From Brugia malayi (taxonomy: Eukaryota > Nematoda > Chromadorea > Rhabditida > Onchocercidae), in NCBI RefSeq assembly GCF_000002995.4, contig NW_025062476.1, forward strand, positions 11,840,501-11,904,500: a stretch of DNA of 64,000 bases. The letters run 5' to 3'. Under the pieces are notes generated by a model that had not been told where the DNA came from, made no database searches, and was given only the letters and a program-made list of their open reading frames with translations. Below are positions 62,253 through 64,000 of the stretch, in pieces. A program made the position numbers and the translations under genes. The first letter of the stretch is position 1, and each line of letters starts with the position of its first letter.

Positions 62253-62488
62253 CAAAAAAAAAAAATTAATGATATGATGTTATCACAATGGATGATATTA
62301 GATTAGATATCACATAGACATTCCTTTTTGATTGTTTTGGGTATTTACTAAGATTAGAAATTTTTAAGAATTTCACGAAAACTATTTACAATGATTCCAT
62401 TGAATATTTAGTTTGAATATTTCATTGTGTTGATTATAAAATTAATGAAATTGTTGAATTATTTTTTTTTTTTATTTTGTTTTTTTGA
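62253..62488. repeat. Inverted repeat, right arm
   Basis: Reverse-complement partner of 61,284-61,503, with small indels (for example around 62,400). Target-site duplications were not identified. Confidence 0.85.
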
Positions 62489-64000
62489 ATTTAATTAAAA
62501 TATTAAATGATTGATAAATGATATCCATTGCAGCGGTAATCCTCAAAATCAGAATAAATTAGAAAAATATGGAAAAACAATTACAAATCACTTCTTTTTA
62601 TATAAAAGTTGCAAAACATTATTTATTTTTCTTTTTTGACACTTAAAAAAAAAATCATTTCACGAAAAAAAGGCAACAATATGTTAAAAAAATATGTAGA
62701 AAAAGGATTAGCTTAAAAAATGAAAATAGAAAAAACAGAATTTTTAACTCAATTTTGTTGCTAACAGTTATTGTAAAATCAATATTAGAGGTCAGATCAA
62801 CTTTGGAGAGGACAGAATTTGGAAAAGGTCAGTTTTCAAGGGGTCAAATTTAGAAAAAAAAAAAAAAAAAACATTAAGCAATAAAAAGCAAATCAAATAA
62901 TACATTTGTGAAATGAATGACAAAATTGGTTTCTCAATAATTTTGTATAATAAGAAATAATTTAAAATTTTATGCATTTCATTCAATAAAACAATCACAA
63001 AAAAAAGCAATACAATTTGCTATTTCATATTTTTTACTAATTATTTGCTATTACTAAGTTAATTATTTGTTATTGCGATAAACTCAAACGATTATATCAC
63101 AAATAGTTCCAAAAGTTTTATATTTTCAATTCTTTCATTCTTTCTTTTTGATAAATTTTTTTTATGTTTATTAAATTGTTTTAAAATAATAAATAAGCTT
63201 TGCAATGCTTATAATCATTTGAGAAGCTAAATGTATTCCTTCGAAATATTTAAACGAATAAATGACAATAAAATTCTGAATATTAACTGTAAACATCTGA
63301 CATTTAAATTCATTTAATCGTCAACTAATTATTTTGAGTTCATATTATGTTCGAAATATTTTGAATCTTTTAAAAAATTGAAAAACAATTTGGTTTATTT
63401 TCGGAAATATGAAAGCACATAATATTGTTTAAATAGCATAACTTTAGCTCTTGCAACTTCAATTTGCATTATTGATAATATTAAATACATTGATAGAATT
63501 TGTTGGAAGTATGAGATTCAATGTTTTCAATTTCTAATATTTATTTCTTTCATCCAATCATATTTGTCAGAATCTAAGAAAAAAACTGATATGATATTAT
63601 TACAGAGGAGACAGTAGTCCTTTAAATCATTTTGTAAAGGAATTTTTCATTTTTTCATTCACTCTGATTCGAATAATTTTTATAAAGTTACATTATTTTG
63701 ATGTCAATTGCTAAAATTAATTAATTTTACGGTTGCATCAAACTACTTATAATACAAATAAACTTAAATATTTCATTCTTTTGTCTATAAAATGTGTGAA
63801 ATTGTTGAATTAGTTTTTTTTTTGGTTATTTCTTTATTTGTTTGACGTGATTGGAAGGTTTGAATGATTGAATGAATGGTACTTAGGAAAAGAGTTCCAC
63901 ATGGTTAGAATTAGAGGACTGGTCACTCCATCTCTAGTGGTCACTATTAGATAAGATTGATTGTAGCAGAGATAAAGAACAATTTTGTTTACCGTTAAAT
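62489..64000. other. AT-rich DNA, nothing firmly recognised
   Basis: Positions about 62,785-62,855 contain three GGTCA words in 70 bases within an otherwise AT-rich context. The last 150 bases are less AT-rich and may lead into an element or gene beyond the window. No gene is supported. Confidence 0.45.

Overview
The window looks like nuclear DNA of a nematode, most likely an AT-rich parasitic species; no species is assigned. The evidence is extreme A+T content with long T and A runs, many short introns ending in TTTTCAG or TTTTTAG, start codons that lie 0 to 8 bases after an acceptor-like AG (as in spliced-leader trans-splicing), and secreted or membrane proteins built from EGF, TIL, DOMON and SEA domains. 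No tRNA, rRNA, CRISPR array or bacterial operon was seen.

Layout. Positions 1-9.7 kb hold no gene I can support: simple repeats, a 1-kb pentanucleotide satellite and larger tandem repeats. Positions 9,700-33,128 (+) hold one 35-exon gene for a membrane protein of about 1,846 residues. Its order is signal peptide, N-terminal-histidine LPMO-like domain, two EGF modules, half a DOMON domain, three TIL domains, two full DOMONs, the other half of the first DOMON, another DOMON, SEA, one transmembrane segment and a cytoplasmic tail. All exon phases agree from start to stop. Positions 35.8-40.6 kb (+) hold an eight-exon, four-pass, tetraspanin-like gene with one unresolved one-base junction.

Positions 41.3-53.1 kb hold two paralogous minus-strand genes. 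The first (41,323-44,847) is the most unusual object here: a signal-peptide exon, ten near-identical 66-base phase-0 exons, one diverged 66-base exon and a basic C-terminal exon, giving a secreted protein of about 321 residues. Its paralogue (47,689-53,101, about 189 residues) has fewer and diverged cassettes, and a decayed LINE lies in one of its introns. Both proteins end in a K/R-K-R motif followed by a cationic, partly amphipathic tail, so they could be precursors of secreted peptides. That function is inference. The 5' ends of the two genes and about 1.4 kb of upstream DNA are almost identical, except for a short diverged island around the signal-peptide exon.

Positions 54.8-64 kb are mostly noncoding: a third copy of the 3' flank of the repeat-exon family, AT-rich tandem repeats, a few isolated exon-like stretches (two of them duplicates of each other on the minus strand), and a long inverted repeat at 61.3/62.4 kb.
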